Shown piece by piece: positions 31,230-43,806 of a stretch of DNA of 64,000 bases (its first letter is position 1; every line of letters starts with the position of its first letter). A program made the translations under genes and the position numbers. The notes below the pieces were generated by a model, which was not told where the DNA came from, made no database searches, and saw only the letters and a program-made list of their open reading frames with translations. Source of the stretch: Solea solea (lineage: Eukaryota; Chordata; Actinopteri; Pleuronectiformes; Soleidae); assembly GCF_958295425.1 (NCBI RefSeq), contig NC_081150.1, positions 12,399,001 to 12,463,000 on the forward strand, given 5' to 3'.

Positions 31230-32591
31230 TGTTGCAGGGATCAGGCTATTAGCTGATCATATTGCATTATACTGTGTGTGATTCTGGGGGCATGCCATAT
31301 GACGGGATAGTAAGAGGTTTTGATCATCATATTTGGTTTTCAACATATTGATTCTAAAAGCAGACAACAACAGGAACTACAACTATCTACTATTATCTTT
31401 AAGGACAGGTAAAAACAAGGTACAGCTAAAGACGCCACATTTTAGACCTTGTAATTACTGGCAGAGACCTGGTCTCTACTTGTGTTTCTTCAGACGTAGA
31501 TGTGGGAATCTTTGATAATTTCTGTGTAAAATGTTTTTAAATGTCAATGGTTTTATGCAACAAGAGTTTGTAGAATGAACTATGGGGAAACGCTATTTCA
31601 CCATTGAAGTAGCTGCAAATGTTATTGACCTTTTATGTGACTGACTATTTACCCTCCTCTCCTGATTTTACAATCAGTTTTAACAAGAAACTTAGATCCA
31701 CCATTGATGAAAGTAAAAAAAAAAAAACTAATCCAAAAAAATTTCTTTATTTCTTAATGTCATTTATTAGCAATGCTGCTAGTGTTGAGTGTATTGAGTA
31801 GGATGGAATAAACACTCCCTGAATGGGAAATATCTGACTAGAGGAAGCTCCTACAGCTTTGATCTAAAATGTAATAATGCTTTGGTCAAGGCAAACGGCC
31901 CAACTTAATTTCTAATATTATTTACCAGAAACACAAGACTGTCAACCTGATCGGGATTGAATACAGAGAGTTGTGGGTATTGGTGCACACCATGTCCCTA
32001 TACATTTTATTTATCCCACGCATTAGTCTACATAATAATTAATTTGATGTATTCAACAGCATTTATTATTTCATTGACCGTCATGTTTTAGTTTATTTAG
32101 TCATTTTCACTCGTTTCTAATTTAACTCACTTTCTGATTTTTAATCTTATCTATCTTATTATATTTTAGTATATTTTACTTCACCAATATACAATTTTAT
32201 TAACTTTTATTTACGGTATTATGTTTGATTTGTGTATTTATTTTCTATTCTTTTAATTCCTGCTTTTTTTTTCTGGTCATTTATTAGTATTTTTAGTCTC
32301 CAATGTTTCCTCATCACTGATTACTGAGATGAGTTTTTCTAGCATTGTTGACTCACAGCAAGAAGGTTTGATCTGAGGGCCTTTCTGTGTAGAATTTGCA
32401 TGTTCAGCTTGTGTGTGCGTGGGCTCTCTCTGGATTCTCTTTATGTGCTTGTATTGATGGGCAATGGGTGGGGCGGTGCCATTTTATCGTATAAACCACT
32501 TACAATTATATTACTTTGCATAAAAAGTGCAACATGAATAAAGTCTGACTGAATTGTCTATAGATGTATTTTTAAATCGTGTTTTCCTCCC

Positions 32592-32644
<53 letters not shown>

Positions 32645-33420
32645 GTATGTATGTATACATATATAAATGTTCTACTGCATATAATTATCCCCTTGTCACC
32701 TGAGTCAAAGGCAACCGTGTCCGTGTCCTGCAAAACTGATGAAACTTAGGCCATATAAATATTTGAGTAAAACAAATACCACAGTAGCATTACACAGTTG
32801 TATTTGCATCTTAACTGCCCTGTAGACGACAACATGTAGCTCTCCCTAACACCCTTCTCTCTCACGCAGCTTCTCAAGGCAGGAGACAGGACTAGGCCTG
32901 AATATCAATCATACATTTTTTTATTTACCAATACCAATACTGTTACCGGTTCCTGAACAATACTTTTTTCAATACCAGTTTTATTACCGATACAGGTTTT
33001 CAGTTGTCTCTGTTTCTTGTGACTGATGACTCAAAATGTAAGGAGCAATGAGGTATAGTGTTGAAGCTACTAACTGCAGGATGAACAGCGCACTCTGGGA
33101 GGGGGTGGCCAATAGGAATGCTCTCAGTAGCTGACCAATCACAACACAAAACGGGATGGCTGCGAGAGCCAGAACTGACAGGAGAAGTCGAAAGGCTCCT
33201 TTGCAGAAACTATGAGGTTTTTGACCATAAAAACAAGCTAATATTTTTAAGTAGACCTCCAAAACTCACATAAGTGAGATAGAACCTTTAACATCAGGTG
33301 ACAGTTCTGAGGAAGTTGGAAGATACACACCGAAACTGGTTAACAAGACAAAGGAAAGCTTATTGTTGACTAAAAAATGAACCCAAACAATACTATGCTG
33401 CATATGTTGTTGTAATTTGG
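31230..33420. other. Spacer between copies B and C, no gene seen
   Basis: This holds the B 3'UTR (AATAAA at 31807-31812) and a (TA)n tract at 32594-32637. An eroded repeat body lies near 32395-32470, and the rest is A/T-rich sequence. The minus-strand frame at 32984-33262 has no recognisable motif. Confidence 0.6.
32594..32637. repeat. (TA)n microsatellite
   Basis: Uninterrupted TA run of about 44 bases in the spacer after copy B. Confidence 0.95.
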
Positions 33421-34391
33421 GGATTAAATAAACAAATGAGAATTGAACATCGAAAAAAAGAGCTTGTACCAGTAAGTGTACAGGACAGTATGGGACTCTA
33501 TCCGTATGTATTTCACAGTCGTTTGCTCATTGTTTTGTTTTGTTTGTTTTTTAAGATGGATGATTGCCATTGAAGGACTACCCCACAAAATAATTTTTGA
33601 TGATGAATACAAGCTCCCAGCTGAAATCCGCTTTTCTAAATCCAGAACAGGTGAACTATCTGATACGATGTTCAGAATGTGAGTCTTCTGTATATAAGTA
33701 TTGAAACTTGACACAAGCTGTGTCCATTAAAGTCACAAACCATTTGCTTTTCTTCTTTCTATTACCCTGTCCTAATTCAGGGGGATTGAATTAAAGCTTA
33801 AAGGGATGATTGGCTCATTGACAACATGAAAAATGTCTTCTGGGCCAACAAGACAACAATATCAGGTATTGTTTCACGTTTGATTTCCGCTGCTTTGCTC
33901 TACATTGCTACTGCTATAGCCTCAAGCTAACGATGAGTATTTTATTTCTATTATTTTTTTTGCCTATTTTACATCCCATTGTTTTACTTGTCTGCTCCCC
34001 ACCCTGGGCTCTTATCAGTTCACTGGACCAACAGGTCTTTCTGGTCAAATTGGCTGGTCATTATAGTTGTGGCTGTTAAACAAAACAACCTCATTACTAT
34101 CTACAGTACATATCTCAATGATTTAGCTGAGCTCCAAACTAACCAGTCATCACTCACAGTACGCTGTACTGGCAAAATCAGACCAATTTACGACTTTAAA
34201 TCACCAAAAACAATGCATTCGAGATGTGGCACAGTCCACAGACTACAGTAACTGTGGAAGTTAATGCATCACATTATGACAATTTATTTTCACATCGACA
34301 CAAGAACCAGAAGGACTAAGCAGTACGATGTTATCTGTCATATATTTTGATTATAACAGCTTTTTTATTTATTATGGGAAATCTAGTGCCG

Positions 34392-34570
34392 TGTAAAAGT
34401 ATTTGTCCCCTCCCTGGTTTCTTTTTTTTTTGCATGTCTGTCACACAATGTTTAAGATTATCAAACAAATTTAAATATTAGACAAAGATAACCCAAGTCA
34501 ACACAAAATGCAGTTTTTAAGTGATGAATTTTATTTATTAAGTGAAAATAAACTAGCCAAACCTATATGC
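34392..34570. mobile_element. Tc1-like transposon end fragment
   Basis: The sequence AAAAGTATTTGTCCCCTCCC, followed by the CATGTCTGTCACAC and AACAAATTTAAATATTAG stretches, matches the left end of the Tc1-like element in copy E intron 1 (46821 onward), with several changes. No transposase remains. Confidence 0.6.
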
Positions 34571-34639
34571 TCTATATACTGTATGTTTATATATATATAT
34601 ACAGTATATATATACAGTATATATATACACATAACCCCT

Positions 34640-34850
34640 CCCCACAATTAAAATCACAACTAAAAACCATTTTCAGTAAATCATATTCTCACTGACCACA
34701 CAGCACTGTCATATTTTATTGTCTAATATTTTTATATTTCACTGTAATTTATTCTATGTTTATGTTGCATTTGTGTGTTTTTGTGTAAGGTGACCTTGAG
34801 TGTCAGAAAGGCACCAACAAATAAAATGTGTTATTATTATTATTATTATT
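34640..34850 (+). mobile_element. 3' end of an L2-type LINE
   Basis: It ends with a GTGACCTTGAGTGTCAGAAA / CAAATAAAATGTG segment followed by a TTA trinucleotide run, the usual 3' terminus of fish L2 LINEs. Only the 3' UTR is present. Confidence 0.55.
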
Positions 34851-34931
34851 GCAAACACTTCATTCAATCAATTGTTGCTGCTAACGGTGGCACAACCAGT
34901 TGTTAGGTTCAGGGGGCAATTACCTAGGTTA

Positions 34932-34935
<4 letters not shown>

Positions 34936-34965
<30 letters not shown>

Positions 34966-34967
34966 CA

Positions 34968-35025
<58 letters not shown>
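34936..35025. repeat. (TA)n microsatellite
   Basis: About 90 bases of TA with one CAG interruption. It lies inside the copy C relic and generates spurious Ile/Tyr frames on both strands. Confidence 0.95.
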
Positions 35026-35034
<9 letters not shown>

Positions 35035-35559
35035 AATAAATTGAAAGACAATATTTGCGGTTCCGCAAGCCCTGCACAATAGTATGATTTCTAGACTGCA
35101 TTTCAGCACAAATTTTTCCAGAGGGTTTTAAGGGGGTTTGCCACCAACCAGTCAAAACAGGAAAAAGCCTCCTGATGAGAGGTGAAAAGTCTGCAACTAA
35201 ACACAAGCAAGTCCAGTCACCTAAAAATGCAGTATGATGATTAAGACCTTTTGTAACAGGAAACCCTGTGACAATGTACCTTTATGTCTTTGTTTCATCA
35301 CTTTGGCAGATTCCCTTGGGTGCTTACCCAATGATTTGATGAGCCTGCCCTGAAGCAGATGATGAAGGAGTTTCAAGCAGAGTTGTCTCACCTCAGTGAA
35401 GAAATAACGGCAAGAAACTCACAGCTGGAAATGCCTAACACATACCTGAACCCAAAAACAGTATCACTACTTAAGACAGATGAAGAGAGCAATCCTGGAT
35501 TGTTAATTGACTGCATTCTGGGAGATTCTGGGTTAAATTTAAATTTGTTCCAATAATAG

Positions 35560-36750
35560 TTGTATGTGCAGAGATGGATGGAAGTTTTACCTAGAAAAAA
35601 TAGAAAAGTTAACTTAGGTTCTCACTAGCGTGTCAGTTGTTTTTGTACGTCAGAAACAAAACACTGGTTTAACTGGATAATCCAGTCCAGTAAATTACCC
35701 TCTAATGAAAGTCAGTGTGAACTCTTGTGAGTCCCGACTTCTACCTCGCCTGTGTGTGTTCACAGCGGCTGTGTTTCACTCGCACTGCTCTTCCCCATGC
35801 CACTAATGTTTACTCCGAGAACTACGCCCGACAGGTGTCAGTTCTATGTAATCATGCCGGTAGAATGTCAATATCATTATCAACAGAGCTCCTCTCTGTC
35901 TTTGATTTTGCTGGGATCACACTTGTGATAAATAGACGAGAAGCCTGAAGCTCAAAAAAAGACACGTATGAACACACTCATTTGTTAACATGGACGGCAA
36001 AGTGAAAACACAGCCACAACGCATCCCGTGTGAACACAAGGTCTAAATCCCTTGAGGGAATACAGGAAGTCTGGTGCCATAGTGTCTACTCCACACAGGT
36101 ATTCTGTAAAAAGCCAAAGGCTAGTTTGCACACTTAATAATTATGTATCACAATGTGCATTTTTATGAGGTGGTTTACACATGGCAGAGCAGGTACATTT
36201 GAGGATCCTTAGGATGTTAAGTAGACATGCCCCAAAAATGGCCAAACCTATCATTGTCAAAATAACAGGTTGCCTCTCAACCCTATCATTTGTGTGCACT
36301 CTGATTTCATTTCAGTTAATTTCATCACAAGATTAGCCAGTTCACAAACTCATTCCATTCCTTGAAATTAAGAGATTAGGTAAACAGATTGGGGAAGATA
36401 ACTTCACAAGCACAACAGGTCGTCATCTCTCTCGCCAAATGCCAAATTTACTGGACCTGGAAACTTTTGTTGTGAGCACTGTGGCAATGACAGACATTAT
36501 TCTTCGGTTATGTTACAAGTTTTTATAACCTCAACATAATTCTATGTATCTGTATGGTGTTTTTTTTCAAAATAAAAAAAAACAAGTATGTGTTTCTCTA
36601 AGCCTCTGATTCAATACTTAAATATTTCCCCTCCTCCAAAGCCGGAATAATTACATACTAGGGTGGGGCAGGTTACTAGATCAAAACTGCAGAGCACAGA
36701 ATACAATAACCCGGACCTGTCGTTTTAGCGATATATTAGATACTATCCAC
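35560..36750. other. Spacer between copies C and D
   Basis: No coding exon seen. From about 36300 the sequence is homologous to 54180-54460 upstream of relic F (shared TCACAAGATTAGCCAG / TTACAAGATTAGCCAG region and CACAACAGGTCGTCATC). This is therefore the promoter-side flank of the D/F type of copy. Confidence 0.6.
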
Positions 36751-36759
36751 TGACAGATC

Positions 36760-39700
36760 ATGGTTGAGTACAAGATAGAAGTGACAACGGGTGACATGCA
36801 ACATGCAGGAACATGGGATCATGTATTTCTCACCCTATTTGGAAATGAAGGTCAGAGTGATCGAGCTAACTTGGACAACATTGGCAGAGACTTTACGACT
36901 GGGAGTGTGAGTTGAATCCAGTTATTCACTGCTCTTACAGTGCAAATCTCTATGTTTTGTATTTGTATGTTTATATTTTCCCTTGCAGACAGGGACATAC
37001 AACATAAAAACAAGAAAGTCTCTGGGGAAATTGCTGCTGGTCAAGGTGGAAAAGGATCCGTGCTCTATTTTCCGAGATGATGAGTGGTACTGCTCTACAA
37101 TAGTGGTGACAACTCCAAAAGGAGAAGTCATTCTTTTCCCCTGTCACAGGTGGATCTCCAGGGGAGAGGTGGCGGATCTGAGGGGAGGGAGAGGTCTGGA
37201 AACCCCAAAAATTGATTATCATAGAAAATCCACATCATTATTTTAGAAAGACTTTTGACATATTTTTAATTTCTATTTGTCCAACGTAAAATTTGACTCT
37301 TGTTTTCTCCTCTTAGCCATGAAGGTGTTTGAGGATGACCATTCCTTGTTGATTGAACATCGAAAAAAAGAGCTGACATTTAAAAAGAGCTTGTACCAGT
37401 AAGTGTACAGGACAGTATATACTGTACAGTTATTGTCTCAGAGACTTATCTGAAGACTTAACACAGTTGTTTGCTTTTTAGGTGGAAGACATTGGCTGAG
37501 GGACTACCTCAAGTAAACGGCTTTGATAATGCGTCCAACTTCCCAGCTGAAATCCGCTTATCTAAGTCCAAATCAACTGAACTGGCTGATACAAAAAAAT
37601 CCCTGTGGGTCTACTGGATATTAATATTTGCAATCAAGACAAACTGTATCCAATATATAGTCATGTTCCCTTTGTTTTCCTTTGTTTTCAGTGGTATTGA
37701 ACTCAAGCTTAAAGGGATGATTGGGTCCACAAAAAAATGGGAAAGCATTGAAGACATGACAAAAGTCTTCTGGAACAGACGGACAACAATGTCAGGTAGT
37801 TTTCGATTGTTTTACTTCTGCTGCTTAAGACAACACAGCAGAGCTACTGCTCTAGCTTCAAGTTAGGCTTCCAACAATGCAATTCCTGTCAGAACTTGCA
37901 CAGATTACTATCATGCATGGGAATTTACTGTGTCAATCTCAAAATGCAGCACACACGTCAACTCAGGTGACCTCTAAAGTCGCATTTGCTTTTTTGATTT
38001 TCTTCCTTCCAGAGTACGTGAGAGAGCACTGGAAGGAAGATGACTTTTATGGATACCAGTTTCTAAACGGTATCAACCCCAATATGATTAAATGCTGCTC
38101 GGACCTTCCCCCAAACTTTCCAGTCTCAGAGGAGATGGTGAAGCCTTTTCTGGAAGAGGGAACATCGCTACAGGCAGAAATGGAGGTATATAAAAAAAAG
38201 AAGAAGCTTGGATTGGATTCATCCAATCCAAGCTTTGGGATGTGCTGGACAAGGCTTTGTGCAGTGGTCTGACTCTCCCATCATCAATACAAGATCTGTG
38301 TGAAAAATGAATACACTGGACGGAAATAAATCTTGTGACATTTCAGAAGCTTATGGAAACAATGCCACAGCGAATAAGTGCAATAATAAATTTTTTTTAG
38401 GTGGTGACTTTTTTTTTGACCAGGCATCTGGGCTATGTCTTGTTTACTTCCCATACAGAAAGGCAACATATTCATCTTTGATGAGAAGAAGATGGACGGA
38501 ATTTGCCCAAGAGATTACGATGGAGAACCTCTGCCTGTGACTGCTGGTCTCTGTTTGTTCTACATGAATCCAGAAAACAAACTGAAACCGATAGCAATAC
38601 AGGTATATCACTGACGCAATGAATCTGTAACAGTACTTATTTACACTGTACACATTTAAGTGAAACCATTACGGTTGTTTTCATTATATTCAGCTTCATC
38701 AACAACCATCAGAGCAGAATCCCATCTTTCTGCCGAGTGACACAGAGACAGACTGGCTACTTGCTAAGATCTTTATCAGGAATGCAGATGTAATGGATCA
38801 TGAGTCGACTCATCACTTCATGTGTACTCACTTTATGTCTGAGGTTTATGCTATTGCCACTCTTCGCTGCTTCCCTGCGATTCATCCTCTCTACAAGGTA
38901 TGACGACACAGCAGAGTTTTTGTCAATGACTTCTCTCAAAGCCTTTTAAGCCTAAACATATGAATATAGTTGATTTTTAATTTATGTTTTGTTCAAGATC
39001 TTGTTGAACCTGTTACTTCCTAATCGGGCCATGATCTGTAAAGTTTTTATTTGCACATCCATATTATGTGTTGACATAAAGGACTTTTTTTCTATTTTCA
39101 GCGTCCCATTTTATTAATTAAGAACTTTTCAAATAATGATGTCTTCCTGTTAGGGATCAGCACGTGTGCTGCCTGTTAAAAAAACCATGATATTTAGACA
39201 TTTAACATTCTCCCCCTCTTTGTCTGTTCAGCTGCTGATTCCACACTTCCGGGTCACTCTCTACTTAAACACACTTGGCCGAAAAGAGCTTTTAGGACCT
39301 GATGGGGCTCTAACTATGGTTGGGATTGTACAGAATTATTTCTTTTCCATTTACATAAACTAAATACAGGTTGTTTTTACTTTTTTTACAATGCAATTTT
39401 TACTCTTAGAAAAACCCATCTCATGATAAATATTTCTGTGTTTCTGATTATTAGAGCTCACTTGGTTATGAGGGGATGATAGAGCTTATGAGAAGGACTC
39501 ACTCTGAAACAACCTACAGCTCCCTCTGCCTGCCAGAAAACATCGCTGAACGGGGACTGGAGTCTGTCCCTGACTTCTACTACAGAGATGATGGACTGTC
39601 AGTGTGGAACATTATCAACAGGTACACAAAATTATTTGAGCTGTTGATTTTAAAGCAGGATGCAGATCCTCGTACTGTATGTAGATATAGAATAGAATAG

Positions 39701-42114
39701 AATAGAAGCCTTTATTGTCATTGTTTACTAAGTAGGACTGACAAAGTCTCTATATCAGGTGAGCAGAGGCTCTGAGAGCACCAGCCATTGTGTACACACT
39801 TACAAAGTCCTCTATCTCTATCCTTTCTGGAGTCCCTGTTGTTGCCCTGTCAGTGTAGTGTGTTGAGGATCGCCGTGTGTGGTCACACAATAACTCCACA
39901 TCGTCCATTTTGTGTGCAATGGACGTGGCATTGGGGAGGAAATGCAAGGGGACTTTGAGTTGCTGCCCAATGGCAAATTTGGCAGGACCGATGCACTTGG
40001 CATCACAATCAAGTGCTGAAAGCTACTGCAGAAGACAGAAGACAGTTGGGGCATCAGTAGCTGCAGACAAGCACACCACTCCATCCAGACAATCACCATT
40101 GAGAAGATGGGAGAAAAGCTGCCAACAGTTGCTGGAGCCAGGACTGTGGCAGAAAAACTAATGATGAGTTGAGGAGCACTAAACATGCATTAAACAATAA
40201 ATTACCAAAACTGTTTGTGTGTTTATCAGATTTGTGAAGGCAGTGGTGGAGTTCTATTATCCCACAAACAGTGATGTCTGTAAAGACGCTGAGCTGCAGG
40301 AATGGATCAGTGAGATATTCACTCATGGCTTCTTGGGAAACAAAGCATCAGGTATTTAACCCACATTCTGACACAATGTGTTAACACAACCTGGATATAA
40401 AGCAACGCATATTATACACTGTAAAATATCTCAAAGCAAATATAACTGATCATTGTGGTGCTGCCAACAGGAATACCAGAATGCTTTCATTGTACAGAGG
40501 AAGTGATCAGATTCATCACCATGGTGATCTTCATATCTACAGCTCAACATGCTGCAGTCAATAATGGACAGGTGAGGCAAGAGTAAATAGGAGATCAAAG
40601 TTGCTTTCATTCTTCAAAGATAGAGGACATTTGACAGATCTGCAAATTTCTTCATCCCTTATTTTTTTTTCTTTTAATAATCGTCCTTAGCAAGGCCCGA
40701 TCTCATATTGTAATTGGACAAGATTTTGGCCTACATAAACCTAATAAATGCATTTAAGCCCGCTTCAGCTTTTTCTGCTGTGATTTTTCGTAAAGTGAGA
40801 CAAGCAAATGTACAGAAACTGTGAAAACGAATTTCCCCAAGAGGGCAACTAACTAACTAACTAACTAACCAAGTAATACCTAGAGTCAGTCAGAACTGAG
40901 GAAGCTTCCTGGATGAGAGGTGAAAGGTCTTGAACTGTTCTCAAGCAAGTGTAGCTGCCTACTGTATCTCTACTACCAGGGATGGTTTTAGGAAATTTGA
41001 TGCCCTGGGCAAAGAACAACTTGGAGACAATTACTGACATCCGCAAATTCTCCAATTTGCAAGATTTTACGCAAAAGACTTAACACTCCTATAATCGTGG
41101 GTTAATCTCCAACTATTACCAGGGACATATCTAAAATGTCAATATTTAACAGAGGAGTCTGGTGTATTTAGCGACAGCACCGTTGATCGCGAGCGGCATC
41201 ACAAACCCTGCCACTGTATTTCAGTCTAGTGACTGTGTCAGACAGAGTCTGTGCTCCGGTCATGGAGGAAGTACTGAACAAATACTTTTAATGAACTGAT
41301 TCCAATGATTCAGTGGCACTGAAAACAACTGCTTTGCATGTCACTGGTCACTCGTTTGTGTGTGTCGTGTGTAAAACAAAGTCATGGCAGTTTCATGCAG
41401 CCACACAGTGATGACTCGGCCCACATTACGTAGGTATTATGTAGTGTAAAACCAACCTAAACCATGGCGTGCCGAGGCGAGACGAGCTGGTACCATAGGT
41501 GGAAAAGCGGCTTTTGTGTGTTTGTGTGAAAGTCTCTGTGTGTGTGACAACGAGGCCTATGTGTACTACTGAAGATTCCTTTATGTTGAATATAAATTCA
41601 GTTAATTTCATTTATTTATTTTTTTTTAATGTAGCTACCACACTAAAACTTGTTTCATCATCTAGTTCGACTACTTCTCCTGGTTGCCAAATGGTCCAAT
41701 GCTGCTGCACAAACCTCCTCCAACCACTAAGGGGCAGTCAAGCATGACAACGATTTTGGAGACCCTCCCAAATATTGGAGATACTGCCAAACTACTGGCG
41801 TTGTTGTGGTTACTTTCAAAAAGATACACTGACTTTGTAAGTTTGTGCTCATACATACATTAAAGAATACAGTATGATGATGATTAAGACCTTTTGTACC
41901 AGGAAACCCTGTGTCAATGTACTTTTCTGTACAGGTTCCCTTGGGTGCTTACCCTGAACAACGATTCGATGAACCTGCCCTGAAGGAGATGATTAAGGAG
42001 TTTCAAGCAGAGTTGTCTTACCTCAGTGAAGAAATAACGGCAAGAAACTCACAGCTGGAAGTGCCCTACACATACCTGAACCCGACTGAGATAGAAAACA
42101 GTATCGCGACTTAA
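36760..42114 (+). CDS. Lipoxygenase copy D (ALOXE3-like), complete, Gly/Thr variant
   Basis: Fourteen exons in phase, predicted 669 aa: 36760-36906, 36989-37193, 37317-37398, 37482-37604, 37692-37795, 38013-38185, 38459-38602, 38694-38897, 39232-39318, 39455-39621, 40230-40351, 40471-40571, 41666-41836, 41935-42114. It starts [13 protein letters not shown] (PLAT), with [20 protein letters not shown]. Iron ligands are present at HHFMCTH and [10 protein letters not shown]. Two changes set it apart from copies A and B. The Coffa position is Gly (LNTLGRKEL), as in 12R-lipoxygenase rather than Ala as in ALOXE3. The protein also ends ENSIAT, so Thr replaces the terminal Ile whose carboxylate normally binds iron. 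Intron 6 has a Tc1 fragment and a perfect hairpin. From exon 8 on it is almost identical to copy E. Confidence 0.92.
38204..38235. repeat. Perfect inverted repeat (15-bp arms, 2-base loop) in copy D intron 6
   Basis: Arms 38204-38218 (AAGCTTGGATTGGAT) and 38221-38235 are exact reverse complements separated by TC. It lies 18 bases after the exon 6 donor, so in the pre-mRNA it would form a stem close to the 5' splice site. Copy E lacks it. Confidence 0.9.
38295..38427 (+). mobile_element. Tc1-like transposon end in copy D intron 6
   Basis: This stretch, starting near TGGACGGAAATAAATCTTG and ending GGTGGTGACTTTTTTTTTGA / CCAGGCA, is the reverse complement of the left part of the element at 27243-27776 in copy B intron 5. 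It is a partial copy of the same Tc1-like family inserted independently. Confidence 0.65.
39686..40150 (-). mobile_element. LINE-like 3' fragment in copy D intron 10
   Basis: On the minus strand the insertion ends with CAATGACAATAAAGGCTTCT followed by a TATTC run, a typical LINE 3' terminus with A/T-rich tail. The body (on that strand ...GCCACGTCCATTGCACACAA...) has no full frame. The same insertion sits at the same place in copy E (51231-51695), so it predates the D/E homogenisation. Confidence 0.55.
41108..41505. mobile_element. TIR DNA transposon relic in copy D intron 12 (right half)
   Basis: Same family as 1043-1600; this copy keeps the other end (GTACCATAGGTGGAAAAG). It is shared with copy E intron 12 at ~52650-53072. 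No transposase frame. Confidence 0.5.
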
Positions 42115-42504
42115 GACAATCAGAGGAAGCAATTCTGGATGATCAACTGACCGCATTAGACCTTTCTAAGACATTAGACATTTCCTTTCTTATAAGATAT
42201 TAACAGCATGACGGTGGAGATGAAAATACACATAATAATATATGGTTTTCCAGTGAAAAAGAAAACCCCCAAAACAAAATTGGCAGCTGTGGTTGCCAGA
42301 ATAATTCTGTAAAAGAATACAGTAAAAACATCATTAACTTTAGCGCACAATCTGCAAGTTTTAAATATTTTTGTAGATTACTTTATTTTTTACATTTCTT
42401 GTAAAAGAAAAGAAAAAAAAGCAAGACTGCCTCATCAGTCTTTTCCTGCTCCACCTATTACTTCTGGCACCTCCGTCTGCATTTTGCTTCACTTTTACTA
42501 CCTT

Positions 42505-43800
42505 ACTTTACTATTTGTCAAACAATGAATTGTTCTTTTGTTATCCACCCCATGCTTTGGCTTCCCCACCAAAGAAAACTATGGTGGGGAATGTAGCTAT
42601 ATACTGGAATAGGCCATACCTGTATAGACCTATTCTGTAAACTGAATACACTCCATTGTATTTTGCAATCCACAGCCTGAGGCTGAGGACAAGGTACAAT
42701 GCAAATTTCATTCACATTTTCATTGTAGTCCTTTGGCAAGCTATTTTTGAAAGTTTAGGCTCATTTTCTCAAAGACTTCCCTTCAAACACAGTCCTTGTT
42801 TTTGCAACCAGCACAGTTGCCCCGTAGTAGCTATTCAATATATTTTTACTTTATTTTTGAGCTCAAAGAACAAATTACATTACATGTCATTTAGCAGACG
42901 CTTTTATCCAAAGAGACTTACAAGGGAATTGAATACAACCTGCCAGGGGTGGAGTTGAACTTAGTTACTATTTGACAAACAATGAATTGTTCTTTTGTTA
43001 TCCACCCCATGCTTTGGCTTCCCCACCAAAGAAAACCTGACAAATAATTGTGTTACTAATATAGTTGTCTACAAGAAGATTCTGCAGCACCTGCAGTCCT
43101 ACTAATGCTAGAACCATTTTTTACTGTAGCACAGTCTTACTACAGCCAACTTACTGCTTTGCTGAACTGTACAGAGCAACTTGTATCATGTGTAAAAATG
43201 TAGTTGCAGGTAACACTTGCAACTACATTACAGTTTGACTGTTAAATTAGATTAGATTAGAATAGATTTGACTTTATTGTACTGAATATATATAATTTGA
43301 TTTGATTTGGTTGTTCTGAATTTTGTTCACTGATGTATATTTTAAAGCAGAGGTTCTGTGATTCAGATCATAACAGAGACATATTTTCGTTGATCTACAT
43401 TAGTGCTGAAATCACTTATTTCAGCTTCAGGTTTTCTTCCATGTAGTTATTGTTTTCCCTTCCTTATGTAACACTACCACAGATAAATTAAGTAACACAC
43501 ATTCAAATATACATCTGGGAATAATCCTCTTAAAAAACAGTAAGGTTTTTAGTCGTCTGCAACATTACCAAATCTTTTGTAATGTAACCTCTCAACTCTA
43601 AATGAATTGCAATAAATGCAATTCAACATTCATGCTTTTTCTGCTGTCTACATATTGGACTTTATAAACCATGTGGCAGGGGTGTATTTTCGAGTTGTTG
43701 TATTAGGTCAGTTCTGCAGCTCTGTTTTTGTTTGGATGAGCAATGTAGATAGTTGTGCACCTTACAAACATACACACTCACGCACCATTTGGTGAGGCAC
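42505..43800. repeat. Array spacer downstream of copy D (paralogous to 55830-56650)
   Basis: Non-coding. Shared blocks include the CAAACAATGAATTGTTCTTT / TGTTATCCACCCCATGCTTT region, CTGACAAATAATTGTGTTA and TTCATGCTTTTTCTGCTGTC. The first of these occurs twice here (42517 and 42974). It contains a truncated SINE at 42872-42962. This spacer separates D from E and recurs between relic F and copy G. Confidence 0.75.
42872..42962 (-). mobile_element. Truncated tRNA-derived SINE
   Basis: Carries the SINE tail and part of the body found complete at 46031-46172, but stops before the tRNA-like head. Confidence 0.6.
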
Positions 43801-43806
43801 ACCTGG

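Larger units (their letters stand above)
33427..35476 (+). pseudogene. Lipoxygenase copy C, relic with exons 3-5 and 14 only
   Basis: Exon 3 survives only as its last part (ending TAC CA|GTAAGT at ~33473). Exon 4 (33556-33678) and exon 5 (33781-33865) follow. Exon 5 has lost about 19 bases relative to copy E, which breaks the frame. Exons 1-2 and 6-13 are missing. Exon 14 (35310 onward) has a frame-breaking deletion just after the IPLGAYP start and another near the end. Exons 3-5 and intron 5 resemble copy E (48370-49480) more than the neighbouring copy D. Between exons 5 and 14 are a Tc1-like fragment, an L2 3' end and a TA tract. It cannot make a lipoxygenase. Confidence 0.88.
38890..42075 (+). 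repeat. 3.2 kb block near-identical to 50426-53641 (copy D 3' half)
   Basis: From the end of exon 8 to near the stop codon, exons, introns 8-13 and inserted repeats match copy E almost base for base. Visible differences are few: single substitutions, three extra CTAA units and a 9-base insertion in E. Upstream exons and introns differ much more. Confidence 0.9.

Noticed and set aside
32984..33262. Minus-strand frame with hydrophobic segments between copies B and C.
   Set aside because: No recognisable family, no splice or start context, A/T-rich repeat surroundings; likely chance.
34800..35206. Ile/Tyr-repeat frames on both strands.
   Set aside because: Translation of a TA microsatellite; the same applies at 5661-5877 and 44669-44902.
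39750..40326. Open frames identical between copies D and E introns (39750-40326 and 51294-51870), which look like conserved small proteins.
   Set aside because: The identity covers all sequence, coding or not, because the blocks are recent duplicates. The frames lie in a LINE-like fragment and overlap on both strands.
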